From DATJKD01 sp963834855 (lineage in GTDB: Bacteria > Pseudomonadota > Gammaproteobacteria > Steroidobacterales > Steroidobacteraceae): a stretch of 64,000 nucleotides of DNA. Below are positions 47,613 through 57,080 of this stretch, in pieces. The notes beneath the pieces are model-generated. The model searched no databases and was not told the DNA's origin. It saw nothing but the letters and a program-made list of their open reading frames with translations. The position numbers were made by a program, and so were the translations under genes. Location: NCBI GenBank assembly GCA_963834855.1, contig CAWIDH010000009.1, positions 1 to 64,000 on the forward strand, read 5' to 3'. Each line of letters opens with the position of its first letter. Position 1 is the stretch's first letter.

Positions 47613-48383
47613 TCACTGGCCCGCCGGGGCACGGCGCTCGAGCATCGACGCCCGCGCTGCGAGCGCGGTCCGGCCCTTGGCCCAGGTCTGCCGCGTGGCC
47701 GGGCGCTCGAAGATCCGCCGCAGCCATTCCATGATGTGCGGCGTCTTCTCGTCGTTGCAGACCGCGGGCTGGGAGAGCGGCAATGCGTAGCCGAGGTTGA
47801 AGCCGTTGATGTCTCCGAGCGAATACGTGGAGCCCGCGATCCACTCGTGCGTGGTGAGATGGCTCTCGAGGATCCCGGTCGCCCAGATGACGCGGCGGCG
47901 TGATTCCTCGAGCTCGTCGGCGCTGAACTCGTTGAAGACCGCCTTGCGCCAGGCGATGCGCCGTGCCTCGAGCGGGATGCGGTCGATCGCCGCTCGCAGT
48001 TCCTCCGGGTCGCGCTGCCGGGCCGAGGGCCCCACGAAGACGCTCCAGCCGATCATGGAGAGGGACGGTCCGAAGTAGGCGTCGAAGAACCGCATCCACC
48101 AGCGCATGCGCCAGCGCTCGGCGGGCGAGCGGGGCTTGAGAGGCGGGCCGTCGAAGGCCTCGTCGACGTATTCCATCATCGGCGTGGACTCGGTCAGGAC
48201 GAGGTCACCGTGCACCATCGCCGGGATGGTGCCGTCGGGGTTGATCGCCAGGTACGCGGGCTGATGCTGGTCGAACTTGAGCAGGTCGAGGTAATGGCTC
48301 TCGTAGGGCACGCCCTTCTCGGCAAGCGCGAGCATCGGCTTGCCCGAGTTCGCATTCGGTTCCCAGTGGTACAGCCGGAGCAT
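47613..48383 (-). CDS. Glutathione S-transferase, LigF-like beta-etherase
   Basis: 256 residues, the LigF length (257). Matches my memory of SYK-6 LigF at ANSGKP (with S13 as candidate catalytic Ser), EKGVPYE, KFDQH, INPDGTIPAMVH, LTEST, SMIGW and EKTPHIMEWLRRIFERPA. LigF-type enzymes attack the beta carbon of an alpha-keto beta-O-4 dimer with glutathione, releasing a phenol such as guaiacol. ATG 48383 has GGAGG five bases upstream. Divergent from a LigD-like dehydrogenase (186 bases), which would make its substrate. Stereospecificity cannot be read from sequence. Intact. Confidence 0.82.
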   Translation of the reverse strand: MLRLYHWEPNANSGKPMLALAEKGVPYESHYLDLLKFDQHQPAYLAINPDGTIPAMVHGDLVLTESTPMMEYVDEAFDGPPLKPRSPAERWRMRWWMRFFDAYFGPSLSMIGWSVFVGPSARQRDPEELRAAIDRIPLEARRIAWRKAVFNEFSADELEESRRRVIWATGILESHLTTHEWIAGSTYSLGDINGFNLGYALPLSQPAVCNDEKTPHIMEWLRRIFERPATRQTWAKGRTALAARASMLERRAPAGQ

Positions 48384-48569
48384 GTCGCCCTCCGCGCGTG
48401 ACGCCATCGTAAGACTACTGCCGCCGTGTCCCCGCGGACTCGACCGAGCGGGAAATCGCGTGGCGCCGCGTTGCCGCCGTGGGCGAGAATTGCTTCGCCG
48501 CGAGTCGAGTCCCATCCGCGCCGATCCGGCCATATGAGCGTCGCGGCGCGTGCGCCTGGAGCTGCCACC

Positions 48570-49508
48570 ATGAAGGACGTCGAGGGCAAGGTCGCATTCA
48601 TCACCGGGGGTGGCAGCGGCATGGGCCTCGGTATGGCGCGCGCGTTCATGGCGGCCGGTATGAAGGTAGTGATCGCCGACCTTCGCCAGGACCACCTCGA
48701 CCATGCCATGGCTCTGCTCACGCGGGGCGGCGCCGCCGTTTACGGGCTGCGGCTCGACGTGGCGGACCGCGCGGCGATGGCTGCCGCTGCCGAGGAGACC
48801 GTGCGTGTGTTCGGCAAGGTGCACGTGCTGGTCAACAACGCGGCCGTCGGTCTTATCGGCCCGATGATCGACGCCCGCTACGACGACTGGGACTGGGCGC
48901 TCGGCGTCAATGTCGGCGGCGTCGTCAACGGCATTATCGAGTTCCTGCCGAAAATCCGCGCGCACGGCGAGCCGGGGCACATCGTGTGCACCTCGTCCAT
49001 GGCGGGCCTCTTCGCTCACGGCGGCGGCGGAGCGGGCATCTACAACACGACGAAGTATGCCGTCGTCGGCCTGATGGAATCGCTGCGCGAGGAGCTCGCG
49101 CCGCTCAATATCGGCGCCTCGGTGTTCTGCCCGGGACTCGTCAACACCAACATCCACGAGTTCGAGCGTCTGCGGCCGGCACGCTACTCGAACACCGGCT
49201 ACGTCATCCATGCCGAGGCGGCCGCCGCCCGCGAGGAGTTCATGAAGACGCAGATCCTGCCGGCGGGGATGGATCCGCTGGAAGTCGGAGAGCGCGTGCT
49301 GCGCGGGATCCGCAACAACGATCTCTACATCCTCACTCACCCGGAGTACGAGCAGGGCGTGCGCGATCGATTCGAGGCGATCCTCGCGTCCTTCCCGCAT
49401 GGAGAGCCCCCACCGCCGCCGGCGCGCGTCGCCGCCGAGGCGCGGGTCCTGCGATCGCCGGTGTTCATCCAGGAGCGCGACGCGGCGGTGGCGGACGCAC
49501 TGAGATAG
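48570..49508 (+). CDS. LigD-like C-alpha dehydrogenase (short-chain dehydrogenase), copy 2
   Basis: 312-residue SDR: TGGGSGMGLG (12-21), NNAA (89-92), S143, Y158, K162. It shares the LigD-family pattern with the protein at 26167 (KVVIADLRQDHLD, VNVGGVVNGIIEFLPKI, ..NTNIHEFERLRPARYSNTGY, LYILTHPEY). TGGAG precedes ATG 48570. Paired head-to-head with a LigF-like gene it would supply the alpha-ketone substrate, so this is the better LigD/LigL/LigN candidate of the two. NAD preference not determined; D37 after the second strand favours NAD. Intact. Confidence 0.83.
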   Translation: MKDVEGKVAFITGGGSGMGLGMARAFMAAGMKVVIADLRQDHLDHAMALLTRGGAAVYGLRLDVADRAAMAAAAEETVRVFGKVHVLVNNAAVGLIGPMIDARYDDWDWALGVNVGGVVNGIIEFLPKIRAHGEPGHIVCTSSMAGLFAHGGGGAGIYNTTKYAVVGLMESLREELAPLNIGASVFCPGLVNTNIHEFERLRPARYSNTGYVIHAEAAAAREEFMKTQILPAGMDPLEVGERVLRGIRNNDLYILTHPEYEQGVRDRFEAILASFPHGEPPPPPARVAAEARVLRSPVFIQERDAAVADALR

Positions 49509-49525
49509 GCCGCCCGGAACCGTCC

Positions 49526-51244
49526 GTGTACACGACGAGTGCAGCCGTGCTCGAGGCCCTGTCGGAGGCGGGCGTCGATTGTCTCTTCGCGAACTTCGGC
49601 AGCGACCACACCGCGATCATCGAAGCCATCGCCGCGGCGCGGGAGCAGCGCCGGCCGATACCGCGTGTCGTCACCGTACCGGCGGAGATGGTGGCGATGT
49701 CGGCGGCGCATGGGCACGCGCAGTTGAGCGGCCGCGCCCAGGCGGTCCTCGTGCACGTCGAGTGCGGCACGCAGTCGCTCGCGGGCGCCGTCCACAACGC
49801 GGCGAAGGGCAGGGTGCCCGTGCTGGTGCTCGCGGGCACCTCGCCCGCGACGCAGGAAGGCGAGCTCAAGGGCAGCCGCAACGAGTTCATCCAGTGGATC
49901 CAGGACGTCGCCGACCAGCGCGGCCTCGTGCGCGGCTACGTCAACTACGATCACGAGATCCGGTTCGGTGCGAACGCGAAGCAGATCGTGCACCGGGCGC
50001 TGCAGATCGCCCACAGCGATCCGCGCGGGCCCGTGTACCTGACGGCGAGCCGTGAGGTCCTCGAGGCCGAGACGTCGCGCGTCGAGATCCGGCCGGAGCA
50101 CTGGCGCGCTCTGGCGCCCGCGGCGCTGCCGGCCGAGGCCGCGGCCGGGATTGCGCAGGCGCTGCTCGCCGCGCGCCGTCCGCTGGTCGTGACGTCGTTC
50201 GTCGGGCGCAATCCGGCCGCCGTCGCGGCGCTCGAGAAGCTTTGCGGTGAGCTGGCCGTCGGCGTGCTGGAGTCGGTGCCGAACTACGTGAACTACCCGG
50301 CGACAGGGCCGCTGTACCTCGGGTGCCAGTGGAACGAGCCGCGGCAGAACGCGGATCTCGCCGAGGCCGACTTCATCGTCGTCCTCGACAGCGACGTGCC
50401 GTGGATACCCTCCGTGAGCCGGCCGCGCCCGGAGGCGCGCATCGTGCACATCGACCCGGACCCGCTCAAGACGCGCATGCCGCTCTGGTACATCCCGGCC
50501 GAGGCGTCGTACCGCGCCGACGCGGCCACCTCGCTGCTGCAGGTGCTCGAGGCGGCGCGCGGATTGCGGCGTGCCGACGCCGAGGCTGGCATCGCCGAGC
50601 GCCGCGCCCACTACGCCGGGCGGCACGAGGCGCTGCAGCGCGCCCTCGCGGACGACGAACGCCCGCCCGCAGACTGCATCACGCCCGAGCACCTGACGGC
50701 GGCGGTGCGCGAGGCGGTCGGTGAGGAGGCGGTCGTGTTGAGCGAGGCGGTCACGAACTTCCACGTCGTGACCCGGCACATGCGGCGCAGGCGCCCCGGC
50801 ACGCTGTTCACGAGCGGCGGCGGATCGCTCGGCTGGAGCGGCGGCGCGGCCATCGGGGCGAAGCTCGCGCGGCCCGAGGCCTTGATCGTCGCGCTGAGCG
50901 GCGACGGCTCGTACCTCTTCTCGCAGCCCGCCAGCGTGCACTGGATGGCTCGCCGCTACTCGACACCGTTTCTGCAGGTCATCTACAACAACGGCGGCTG
51001 GCGCGCGCCGCGCGCCGGGACACTCGCCCTGCACCCCGACGGGGCCGCGAGCCGCGCAGTCGGTCTGGACACGGAGTTCGCGCCCGAGCCCGACTACGCC
51101 GGCATCGCCGCAGCAGCAGGCGGCGCGTACGCGAAAACGATCTCGCGCCCCGAGGAGGTCTTGCCGGCCCTGCAGGGCGCGCTCGAAGCGGTGCGCGTCG
51201 AAGGCCGCTGTGCCGTCATCGACGCGCGGATCGTGCAGCGGTAG
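49526..51244 (+). CDS. Thiamine diphosphate-dependent enzyme (acetolactate synthase/decarboxylase fold)
   Basis: 572 residues. The start is read as GTG 49526, 17 bases after the LigD-like gene. Catalytic E54 (VPAEMVAMSAAHG) lies in the PYR domain; the diphosphate motif GDGS (459-462) with NN (488-489) is in the PP domain. The central domain binds no obvious FAD. Relatives include acetolactate synthase, benzoylformate decarboxylase and benzaldehyde lyase. Co-transcription with a LigD-like dehydrogenase suggests an aromatic alpha-keto or acyloin substrate, possibly a C3 side chain left by ether cleavage. That is inference. Intact. Confidence 0.82.
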   Translation: MYTTSAAVLEALSEAGVDCLFANFGSDHTAIIEAIAAAREQRRPIPRVVTVPAEMVAMSAAHGHAQLSGRAQAVLVHVECGTQSLAGAVHNAAKGRVPVLVLAGTSPATQEGELKGSRNEFIQWIQDVADQRGLVRGYVNYDHEIRFGANAKQIVHRALQIAHSDPRGPVYLTASREVLEAETSRVEIRPEHWRALAPAALPAEAAAGIAQALLAARRPLVVTSFVGRNPAAVAALEKLCGELAVGVLESVPNYVNYPATGPLYLGCQWNEPRQNADLAEADFIVVLDSDVPWIPSVSRPRPEARIVHIDPDPLKTRMPLWYIPAEASYRADAATSLLQVLEAARGLRRADAEAGIAERRAHYAGRHEALQRALADDERPPADCITPEHLTAAVREAVGEEAVVLSEAVTNFHVVTRHMRRRRPGTLFTSGGGSLGWSGGAAIGAKLARPEALIVALSGDGSYLFSQPASVHWMARRYSTPFLQVIYNNGGWRAPRAGTLALHPDGAASRAVGLDTEFAPEPDYAGIAAAAGGAYAKTISRPEEVLPALQGALEAVRVEGRCAVIDARIVQR

Positions 51245-51290
51245 CCCGGGTTCGGCGGCTGGCAGGAAGAAACCGACCATCGCCCGAACC

Positions 51291-51310
51291 CTCGCACAGG
51301 GAAGTGCGAG
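51291..51310. other. Short hairpin between convergent genes
   Basis: CTCGCAC and GTGCGAG pair perfectly around a six-base loop, midway between the ThDP enzyme stop and the RIO kinase stop. It could help end transcription from both sides, but no T-run is present. Confidence 0.35.
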
Positions 51311-51380
51311 CTGGGGCGCAGCGAAGCAGGGATAGCGAAGCGTTGCGGGCGGCAGGCTCGGAGGTTGGGTGTACGGGCCG

Positions 51381-52223
51381 CTAGCTGGCCAAGCGAAGTT
51401 GGCGCTGCAACTCTTCCTCTCGTGCATCCTCGATGACCAGCATCACGCTGGCAGGATCGATGACGGTCTCGTCGCGCACGAAGATGCCTGAGAGCTCGGT
51501 ATCCGGTCGCAGTTCGCCCTGCTCGAACAACGACCACATTTCCCGGGCGAATTCCGTGGCGAGGAGCTCCGGCGCAAAGCGGCCGAGCGTGGTCCGCAGG
51601 TTGTTCACGTCTCGTTCCAGCATCGTGAGCGCTGCGTTGTTGCCCGCCGCGTTGACGGCCTGCGGAAGATCGATGATCACCGGGCCGTCGGCGGTGACGA
51701 GCACGTTGAACTCCGACAGGTCGCCATGAATGAGCCCGATACACAACATACGCACAACCTGCCGTATCAGGGTGTGGTGGTACTGGCGCGCGGTCTCGGC
51801 CGAGAGCTCGACCTCCCCGAGTCGCGGAGCAGGATTTCCCGTGGCATCGGTTACCAGTTCCATGATCAGGACGCCGTCGAAGTACCCGTGCGGCTGCGGT
51901 ACTCGCACGCCCGCGGCTACGAGTTGATACAGCGCGTCCACCTCGGCATTTTTCCAGGCGGCTTCCTGTTCCTTGCGACCAAAGCGAGTGCTCTTGCTGA
52001 TGGCACGGGCCTGCCGGCTGCCGCGGACCTTGCGTCCTTCCTGGTACTGGGCGCGCTTCTGAAAGCTACGCTGCGCCATGTTCCGATAGACCTTCGCGCA
52101 CCGCATTTGTGCACCCGAGCGCACCACGTAGACAGTCGCTTCCTTGCCGCTCTTAAGGGAACGGACGACTTCGTCGATCACACCATCGTCGATCAGGGGT
52201 TGCAGGCCTGGAGGGGTCTTCAT
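51381..52223 (-). CDS. RIO-family serine/threonine kinase, PA4780-like
   Basis: 280 residues from MKTPPGLQPL. Kinase features: SGKEATVYVV glycine-rich-like loop, K44 (CAKVY), catalytic HGDLSEFN (H166, D168) and metal Asp D185 in IIDLPQAV, the RIO-type arrangement. It resembles Pseudomonas PA4780 closely, and such proteins are common in gammaproteobacteria, which is the main taxonomic hint here. Unlike most of the window it is a housekeeping or regulatory gene, so it may mark an edge of the catabolic island. Upstream in-frame codons to 52313 are not conserved. Intact. Confidence 0.87.
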   Translation of the reverse strand: MKTPPGLQPLIDDGVIDEVVRSLKSGKEATVYVVRSGAQMRCAKVYRNMAQRSFQKRAQYQEGRKVRGSRQARAISKSTRFGRKEQEAAWKNAEVDALYQLVAAGVRVPQPHGYFDGVLIMELVTDATGNPAPRLGEVELSAETARQYHHTLIRQVVRMLCIGLIHGDLSEFNVLVTADGPVIIDLPQAVNAAGNNAALTMLERDVNNLRTTLGRFAPELLATEFAREMWSLFEQGELRPDTELSGIFVRDETVIDPASVMLVIEDAREEELQRQLRLAS

Positions 52224-52453
52224 GGTTTCCATTGCGCCAGCTCGAGGCCGCGCAGCTCGATGGATGGAGGGGGTGTGCCGCCGCAGGGGCAGGCAAGAAG
52301 CCGGGGCGTCCACGGCTTCAAAGGGCGTGCATCATACCGAACTGAACGCCTCGCGTGTGTACCGATCGTGATCGACGACTTGACGGTGAGCCGGGATTCC
52401 CGAGGGTTTGGCAGGGAGGTTGAAATGCCGATGAGCCCTGATTGGGCTTCCGA

Positions 52454-53137
52454 ATGAGTGACGCCGCTTTTCGGTCGACGCTGGCGAGCGAGGCGCGCAG
52501 ATTGGTGGCGATCTCGCGCGCCGACATCTTCGGCGCGGCGGAACCGCAGTCTCGCCCGCGGAACCTGCTGGCGGACGCGGCCCTCCTGTTTCCAGGATAC
52601 GTTGGACCGCAGTATCAGTGCGGGGAGCCAGTCCTATTGGCCATCAATCCTGGTGGTGGGAAAGACACATACAAGGTTCGGACTCCAGCGGATGACAACT
52701 TCTACACGATGATGGAGGCGTTCCACTGGAGCACGGGTGACGCTCTTCTCAAGCGCTATGAAGCGATGAACTCAGCCTGGGTCGCCAACATGCGGACCTG
52801 GAATCTGCGCAGAATTATCGACCCGGTGCTGGACGCGCTGGACTGCACCATGACTCGCGTGGCCTTTCTGAATGCTGTGCCGTACCGGACGCGCGAGGAT
52901 CGTATGCCCAGTGCCTACGCGCGCAGACAGGCATGGACACTGGTGACTGCGCCGTTGCTGGAGCTCCTGGAGCCCGGAGTGATCGTTGCTCTTGGTCAGA
53001 AGGCGGGCGCCGTCCTTGAGCAGCACTATGTGGAGGCCACGCCGACGTTCACCGTTCAGAGATCAAATGGGGACCAATATCTGACGCCGCAAGCCACCGA
53101 TATGCTCGCCAAGATACGCAGCATGCGGTCGGCCTGA
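52454..53137 (+). CDS. Uracil-DNA glycosylase-fold protein
   Basis: 227 residues. LLAINPGGGKDT resembles motif A of the uracil-DNA glycosylase superfamily, AFLNAVPYRT lies in the middle, and VIVALGQKAGAVL fits the late helix of that fold. A conserved HxS-type catalytic loop typical of true UDGs was not recognised, so enzymatic DNA repair is uncertain. Start ATG 52454 chosen over an upstream TTG (52442). Lower local GC than the catabolic genes. Function unknown. Confidence 0.65.
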   Translation: MSDAAFRSTLASEARRLVAISRADIFGAAEPQSRPRNLLADAALLFPGYVGPQYQCGEPVLLAINPGGGKDTYKVRTPADDNFYTMMEAFHWSTGDALLKRYEAMNSAWVANMRTWNLRRIIDPVLDALDCTMTRVAFLNAVPYRTREDRMPSAYARRQAWTLVTAPLLELLEPGVIVALGQKAGAVLEQHYVEATPTFTVQRSNGDQYLTPQATDMLAKIRSMRSA

Positions 53138-53209
53138 AGTCCGTCGTGCTGTGGTGGAGGTTCTGCCAAGAAAATTTGGCTTACTGGATCCGCCAGGCGC
53201 CATGCAGCG

Positions 53210-54299
53210 CTACCGGCGGGCCGCGAGCCCGAACACCCGCTCGGCGATCCCTTGGAAGTACTCCTTCTTCTCCGCCGCGCTGATCGGCAGGTTGTCACTG
53301 GCCAGGACTTCGTCGCGCACGAACTGGTACGGGTAGTCCATCGCGTACATCACGCGATCGGCGCCGAGCACCGAGCGGCAGAACATGATCGCCGGCTCCC
53401 AGGCGACGCCACTGTTCGTGACGTAGACGTTCTCGCGCAGGTAGTCGCTCGGCGCGCGTCGCAGCGGCTTCATGAACGGATAACGCCCGGACGCGATCGT
53501 CGCGCGATGCATGTAGTCGATCCGGAAGAGCCAGAACGGCAGCGCCTCGCCGCAATGGCCGACGACGATCCGAAGTCCAGGGAAGCGGTCGAACACGCCA
53601 GCCACGATGATCCGAAGCAGGTGCAGTCCGGTCTCGACGCCGAAACCGTAGATGGCGCCGTCGAGCCCGGCCTCGACGAAGGGCGCGATCATCGCCTTCG
53701 ATGGGGTGTTCGGGTGCAGGTAGGCGGGTACTCCGAGCGCCTCGCAGGCCTCGAAGATCGGCCAGAACTTCGGGTCGATCGAGATACTCGCCCTGCGTGT
53801 GCGAGTTGAGGATCACTCCCTTGAGCCCCAGCCGCCGCACGCCGCGCTCGATCTCCTTCGCGGCGGCCGCGGCGTCCTGCGGCGCGGCGGCGGCGAGCCC
53901 GCTAAAGCGGTCGGGGTGGCGGGCGATGGCGGCCGCGAGCTCGTCGTTGGCGTCGCGCGCGACCGCGCCGGCCGTGGCCGCGTCGAACACCTGCACACCC
54001 GGCGAGGTCAGCGACAGGATCTGCACGTCGATGCCGGTTTCGTCCATGTCCCGGAGCCGCCGCTCGCCCAGGTCCTGGATACGTTCGATGATGCCGGTGG
54101 CGCGCGGGCTCTGGCTTCCGAGATAGAAGCCCCACAGGCTCGCGAAGCCCGGGTCGTCCAGGGTCCGGCTGGCGAGCAGCTTGCGGTACAGGTCGAACAG
54201 GGCGCGGGTCGCGAAGGCTTCCTCGGTCGCAATCCGCAGGTAGCCCGGTGCGCCTGCGCGTGGGATCGCCGTGGTCGACGGGCTCTCGGGCTCGCTCAT
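53210..54299 (-). CDS. ligW: LigW-like 5-carboxyvanillate decarboxylase (amidohydrolase_2/ACMSD family), frameshifted
   Basis: About 363 residues with one frame change near 53795. Segments match my memory of Sphingobium LigW: RIATEEAFATR, GFASLWGFYLGS, RMDETGID-type loop, LTSPGVQVFD, APQDAAAAAKEI, GVILNSHTQGEYLD, then AGLDGAIYGFGVETGLHLLR, VVGHCGEALPFWLFRIDYMH, TNSGVAWEPAI and YAMDYPYQF. The EEAF start replaces the HxH seen in hydrolases, as in LigW and resorcylate decarboxylases. LigW decarboxylates 5-carboxyvanillate from biphenyl-type lignin units to vanillate, which the LigM-like enzyme would take next. A gamma-resorcylate decarboxylase is the main alternative. Confidence 0.8.
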
Positions 54300-54475
54300 C
54301 GGATCACCTCGGCCGTGCTTCGCGGACCGAATGATCGCACGGCCGCGCCGCCCGGAATCTGCGCCTGGCGTCGACTTCCATTTCGCAATTGGTCGAATCT
54401 CCCGCGGGCGGCGGCGGTCGCTGTTTTCGGCGCCCGCCTGCCGGTAGGATGAGTTGCGCCAGAGAGGTCCCTACG

Positions 54476-55960
54476 ATGTCCGCTCCCGCATCTGCAGCGC
54501 GCCCGGCCGGTGCCACCAATCCGCCCCGCATCAGTCACGACGACCTGCGGCTGCTGATCGACGGCGAATGGCTGACCGCGCAGGGGCGTCGCACGGTGCC
54601 GGTGATCAACCCGGCGACCGAAGAGGTCCTGGGCGAGCTGCCGCTTGCGAGCGCGGGCGATCTCGACCGGGCCCTCGAGGCCGCGCGGCGCGCATGGCCC
54701 GTCTGGCGCTCGATGGCACCCGTGCAACGCGGCCGGATCCTGCGCCGGGCCGCCGAGATCCTCCGCTCCCGGACCGAGGAGATCGCCCGGCTCGCCACCA
54801 TGGAGCAGGGCAAGACGCTCACCGAGACACGCATCGAAGTCGGCATGGGCGCGAACATCTTCGAGTGGTACGCGGAAGAGGGGCGCCGGGCCTATGGACG
54901 AGTCCTCCCACAGCAGTCACCCGGCGTCCGCATGACGGTCGTGCGCGAACCGGTGGGCCCGGTCGCCGCGTTCGCGCCCTGGAACTTTCCGCTCGGCAAT
55001 CCCGCGCGCAAGCTCGGTGCGGCGCTCGGCGCCGGCTGCACCTGCATACTGAAGCCAGCGGAGGAGGCACCCGCGTCCGCGCTCGCGATCGCCGCGGCGC
55101 TGGTCGAGGCCGGCGTACCCGCCGGGGTCATCGCCGTCGTGTTCGGCGTGCCCGCCGAAGTGTCCGCGCACCTCATCGCCTCGCCGGTGATCCGAAAGAT
55201 CTCGTTCACGGGCTCGGTACCGGTCGGCAAGCAGCTCATGAAACTGGCCGCGGAGGGCGCCAAGCGAACTACGATGGAGCTCGGCGGCCATGCGCCGGTG
55301 CTCGTGTTCGACGACGTCGACGTCGACCAGGTCGTCGAGCTCTCGACCGCGGCGAAGTTCCGCAACGCCGGCCAGGTCTGCGTGTCGCCGACCCGGTTCT
55401 ACGTTCACGAGGCGATCTACGAGCGCTTCGTCGCGGGCTTCGCGGCCCGGGCGAAGGCGCTGCGCGTCGACGACGGCCTCGTCGACGGCGCGCGCATGGG
55501 TCCGCTCACGCACGCGCGGCGGCTCGCCGCGGTACAGGCCTTCGTCGAGGATGCGCGCTCGCGCGGCGCCCGGGTCGCCGCCGGCGGGCAACGCATCGCG
55601 CGCCGCGGCTGGTTTCACGAGCCGACGGTGCTTGCCGACGTCCCGGGCTCGGCACGGATGATGAACGAGGAGCCCTTCGGCCCCGTCGCGCTGGTGAATT
55701 CCTTCAGCGACTTCGACTCGGTGATCGCGGAGGCCAACCGCCTGCCCTACGGGCTCGCCGCGTTCGCATTCACGCGGGACTCCCGCCGCGTGAACCTTCT
55801 CGGCGAGCAGATCGAGGCCGGCATGATCGGCATCAACAGCTTTGCGATCTCCGTGCCCGAGTCGCCGTTCGGCGGCGTCAAGGAGAGCGGGCACGGCTCG
55901 GAGGAGGGCATCGAGGGGCTCGAGGCCTGCCTCGTCACCAAGTTCATCACGGAATCGTGA
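54476..55960 (+). CDS. NAD(P)-dependent aldehyde dehydrogenase (succinate-semialdehyde dehydrogenase-like)
   Basis: 494 residues, intact. APWNFPLGNP (167-176), FTGSVPVGKQ, general base E268 in MELGG and nucleophile C302 in NAGQVCVSPTRF. The SPTRF after the Cys and the C-terminal SVPESPFGGVKESGHGSEEG are typical of the SSDH/GabD-like branch. GAGAGG lies upstream of ATG 54476. Divergent from the LigW-like gene (176 bases) and convergent with an AraC gene. It might oxidise an aromatic aldehyde, but GabD-like members also take short semialdehydes. Confidence 0.87.
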   Translation: MSAPASAARPAGATNPPRISHDDLRLLIDGEWLTAQGRRTVPVINPATEEVLGELPLASAGDLDRALEAARRAWPVWRSMAPVQRGRILRRAAEILRSRTEEIARLATMEQGKTLTETRIEVGMGANIFEWYAEEGRRAYGRVLPQQSPGVRMTVVREPVGPVAAFAPWNFPLGNPARKLGAALGAGCTCILKPAEEAPASALAIAAALVEAGVPAGVIAVVFGVPAEVSAHLIASPVIRKISFTGSVPVGKQLMKLAAEGAKRTTMELGGHAPVLVFDDVDVDQVVELSTAAKFRNAGQVCVSPTRFYVHEAIYERFVAGFAARAKALRVDDGLVDGARMGPLTHARRLAAVQAFVEDARSRGARVAAGGQRIARRGWFHEPTVLADVPGSARMMNEEPFGPVALVNSFSDFDSVIAEANRLPYGLAAFAFTRDSRRVNLLGEQIEAGMIGINSFAISVPESPFGGVKESGHGSEEGIEGLEACLVTKFITES

Positions 55961-55967
55961 CGGTTCC

Positions 55968-56936
55968 TCAGGCGTCGTGAGGCGGCGTGCGGCGGTACTC
56001 GCGCGGCGTGACGCCGAAACGCGAGCGGAACACCCGCCCGAAGTGCGTCGGACTGTTGAACCCGTAGTCGAACGCGATGCTGGTGACGGTGCGCCCACGC
56101 TGCGCCGGGCACGAAAGGGCGCGCGCGCAGGCCTCGAGACGCCGCCGCTGGATGTAGCGCGATACCGTTTCGGTCTCGTCCGAGAACAGGTGGTGCAGGT
56201 AGCGCGTGGTCATGCGGCACGCGTCTGCGATCTGCGTGGGCGTGAGCTCGGGGTCGGTCAGGTGGGCCTCGATGTAGTTCAGGATGCGCACCAGGTGCGC
56301 GGCGGCGAGCGAGGAGCGATCGGCCCGGGCCAGGGGCGCGACCGAGTAGGCACTGCTGATCAGGTCGAGAATCGTGCTCGTGACCCGGTTGGCCGCCGGG
56401 TCATCGAGCCCGCTCTGGTACTCCCGCCAGAAGTGGCGCAGGAAGTCCGACAACAATCCGCTCAGTCCCGACGAGCCCGGCATCCGGATCGCGACCAGGC
56501 ATTCAGGCGACGCCAGGTGACGACGCAGCGCGGCGTCCGGTATTCCCAGGACGAACATGTGGTTCGGTCCGTCGAACTGCATCTCGTAGGGGCGGGTGCT
56601 GTCGCACAGGGTGAAATCGCCCGCCCCGAGCGCGGCCTCGCGGCCGTCCTGGCGGTTCAGGCTGCGCCCGTCGATCTGCAGGTGCAGGAAGAACATCGGT
56701 TTTTGGGTGCGCGCCACGTGCAGGCGTGAGTGCCGCACCAGTTGCGCCTCGGAGAACACCTCCGCGACCGTCAGCTCGCCGATTCGACCCCTGACCAGCG
56801 ACCCGACGAATGAGCTGACATCGGCCGGATCGGACACGACCGGCGTGAAGCTGTTGCAGGCGATGTCATTCCAGAAGCTCAACTTGCGACGCGGATCCAC
56901 CATGCCCGCCGTGGAGAAGGACTCCAACTGTCCCAT
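55968..56936 (-). CDS. AraC family regulator (FeaR-like)
   Basis: 322 residues. N-terminal AraC_binding_2-type ligand domain (FWNDIACNSFTPVV, HLQIDGRSLNRQDGREA) and C-terminal double HTH: LTPTQIADACRMTTRYLHHLF and TVTSIAFDYGFNSPTHFGRVFRSRFG, the second being the conserved AraC signature. FeaR, NphR and related activators control aromatic amine, phenol or aldehyde genes. It is 144 bases from the divergent MarR gene and convergent with an ALDH gene that it may activate. Intact. Confidence 0.85.
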   Translation of the reverse strand: MGQLESFSTAGMVDPRRKLSFWNDIACNSFTPVVSDPADVSSFVGSLVRGRIGELTVAEVFSEAQLVRHSRLHVARTQKPMFFLHLQIDGRSLNRQDGREAALGAGDFTLCDSTRPYEMQFDGPNHMFVLGIPDAALRRHLASPECLVAIRMPGSSGLSGLLSDFLRHFWREYQSGLDDPAANRVTSTILDLISSAYSVAPLARADRSSLAAAHLVRILNYIEAHLTDPELTPTQIADACRMTTRYLHHLFSDETETVSRYIQRRRLEACARALSCPAQRGRTVTSIAFDYGFNSPTHFGRVFRSRFGVTPREYRRTPPHDA

Positions 56937-57080
56937 GCTGAGCACCCCCCGGTGACCGCGGCTGCCCGCGCGCCCGATGGTTATACCAGATAACCAATGC
57001 GTCGACACCAATTGCACTGCTGGTCGAGATGCGGTGGCCCGGGCCGGGCAGCATCCTTCCCGAGGGAGCGAACCGTGGGG

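Noticed and set aside
49337..51427. 696-codon minus-strand open frame
   Set aside because: Antisense to the ThDP enzyme; Arg-rich with no recognisable fold.
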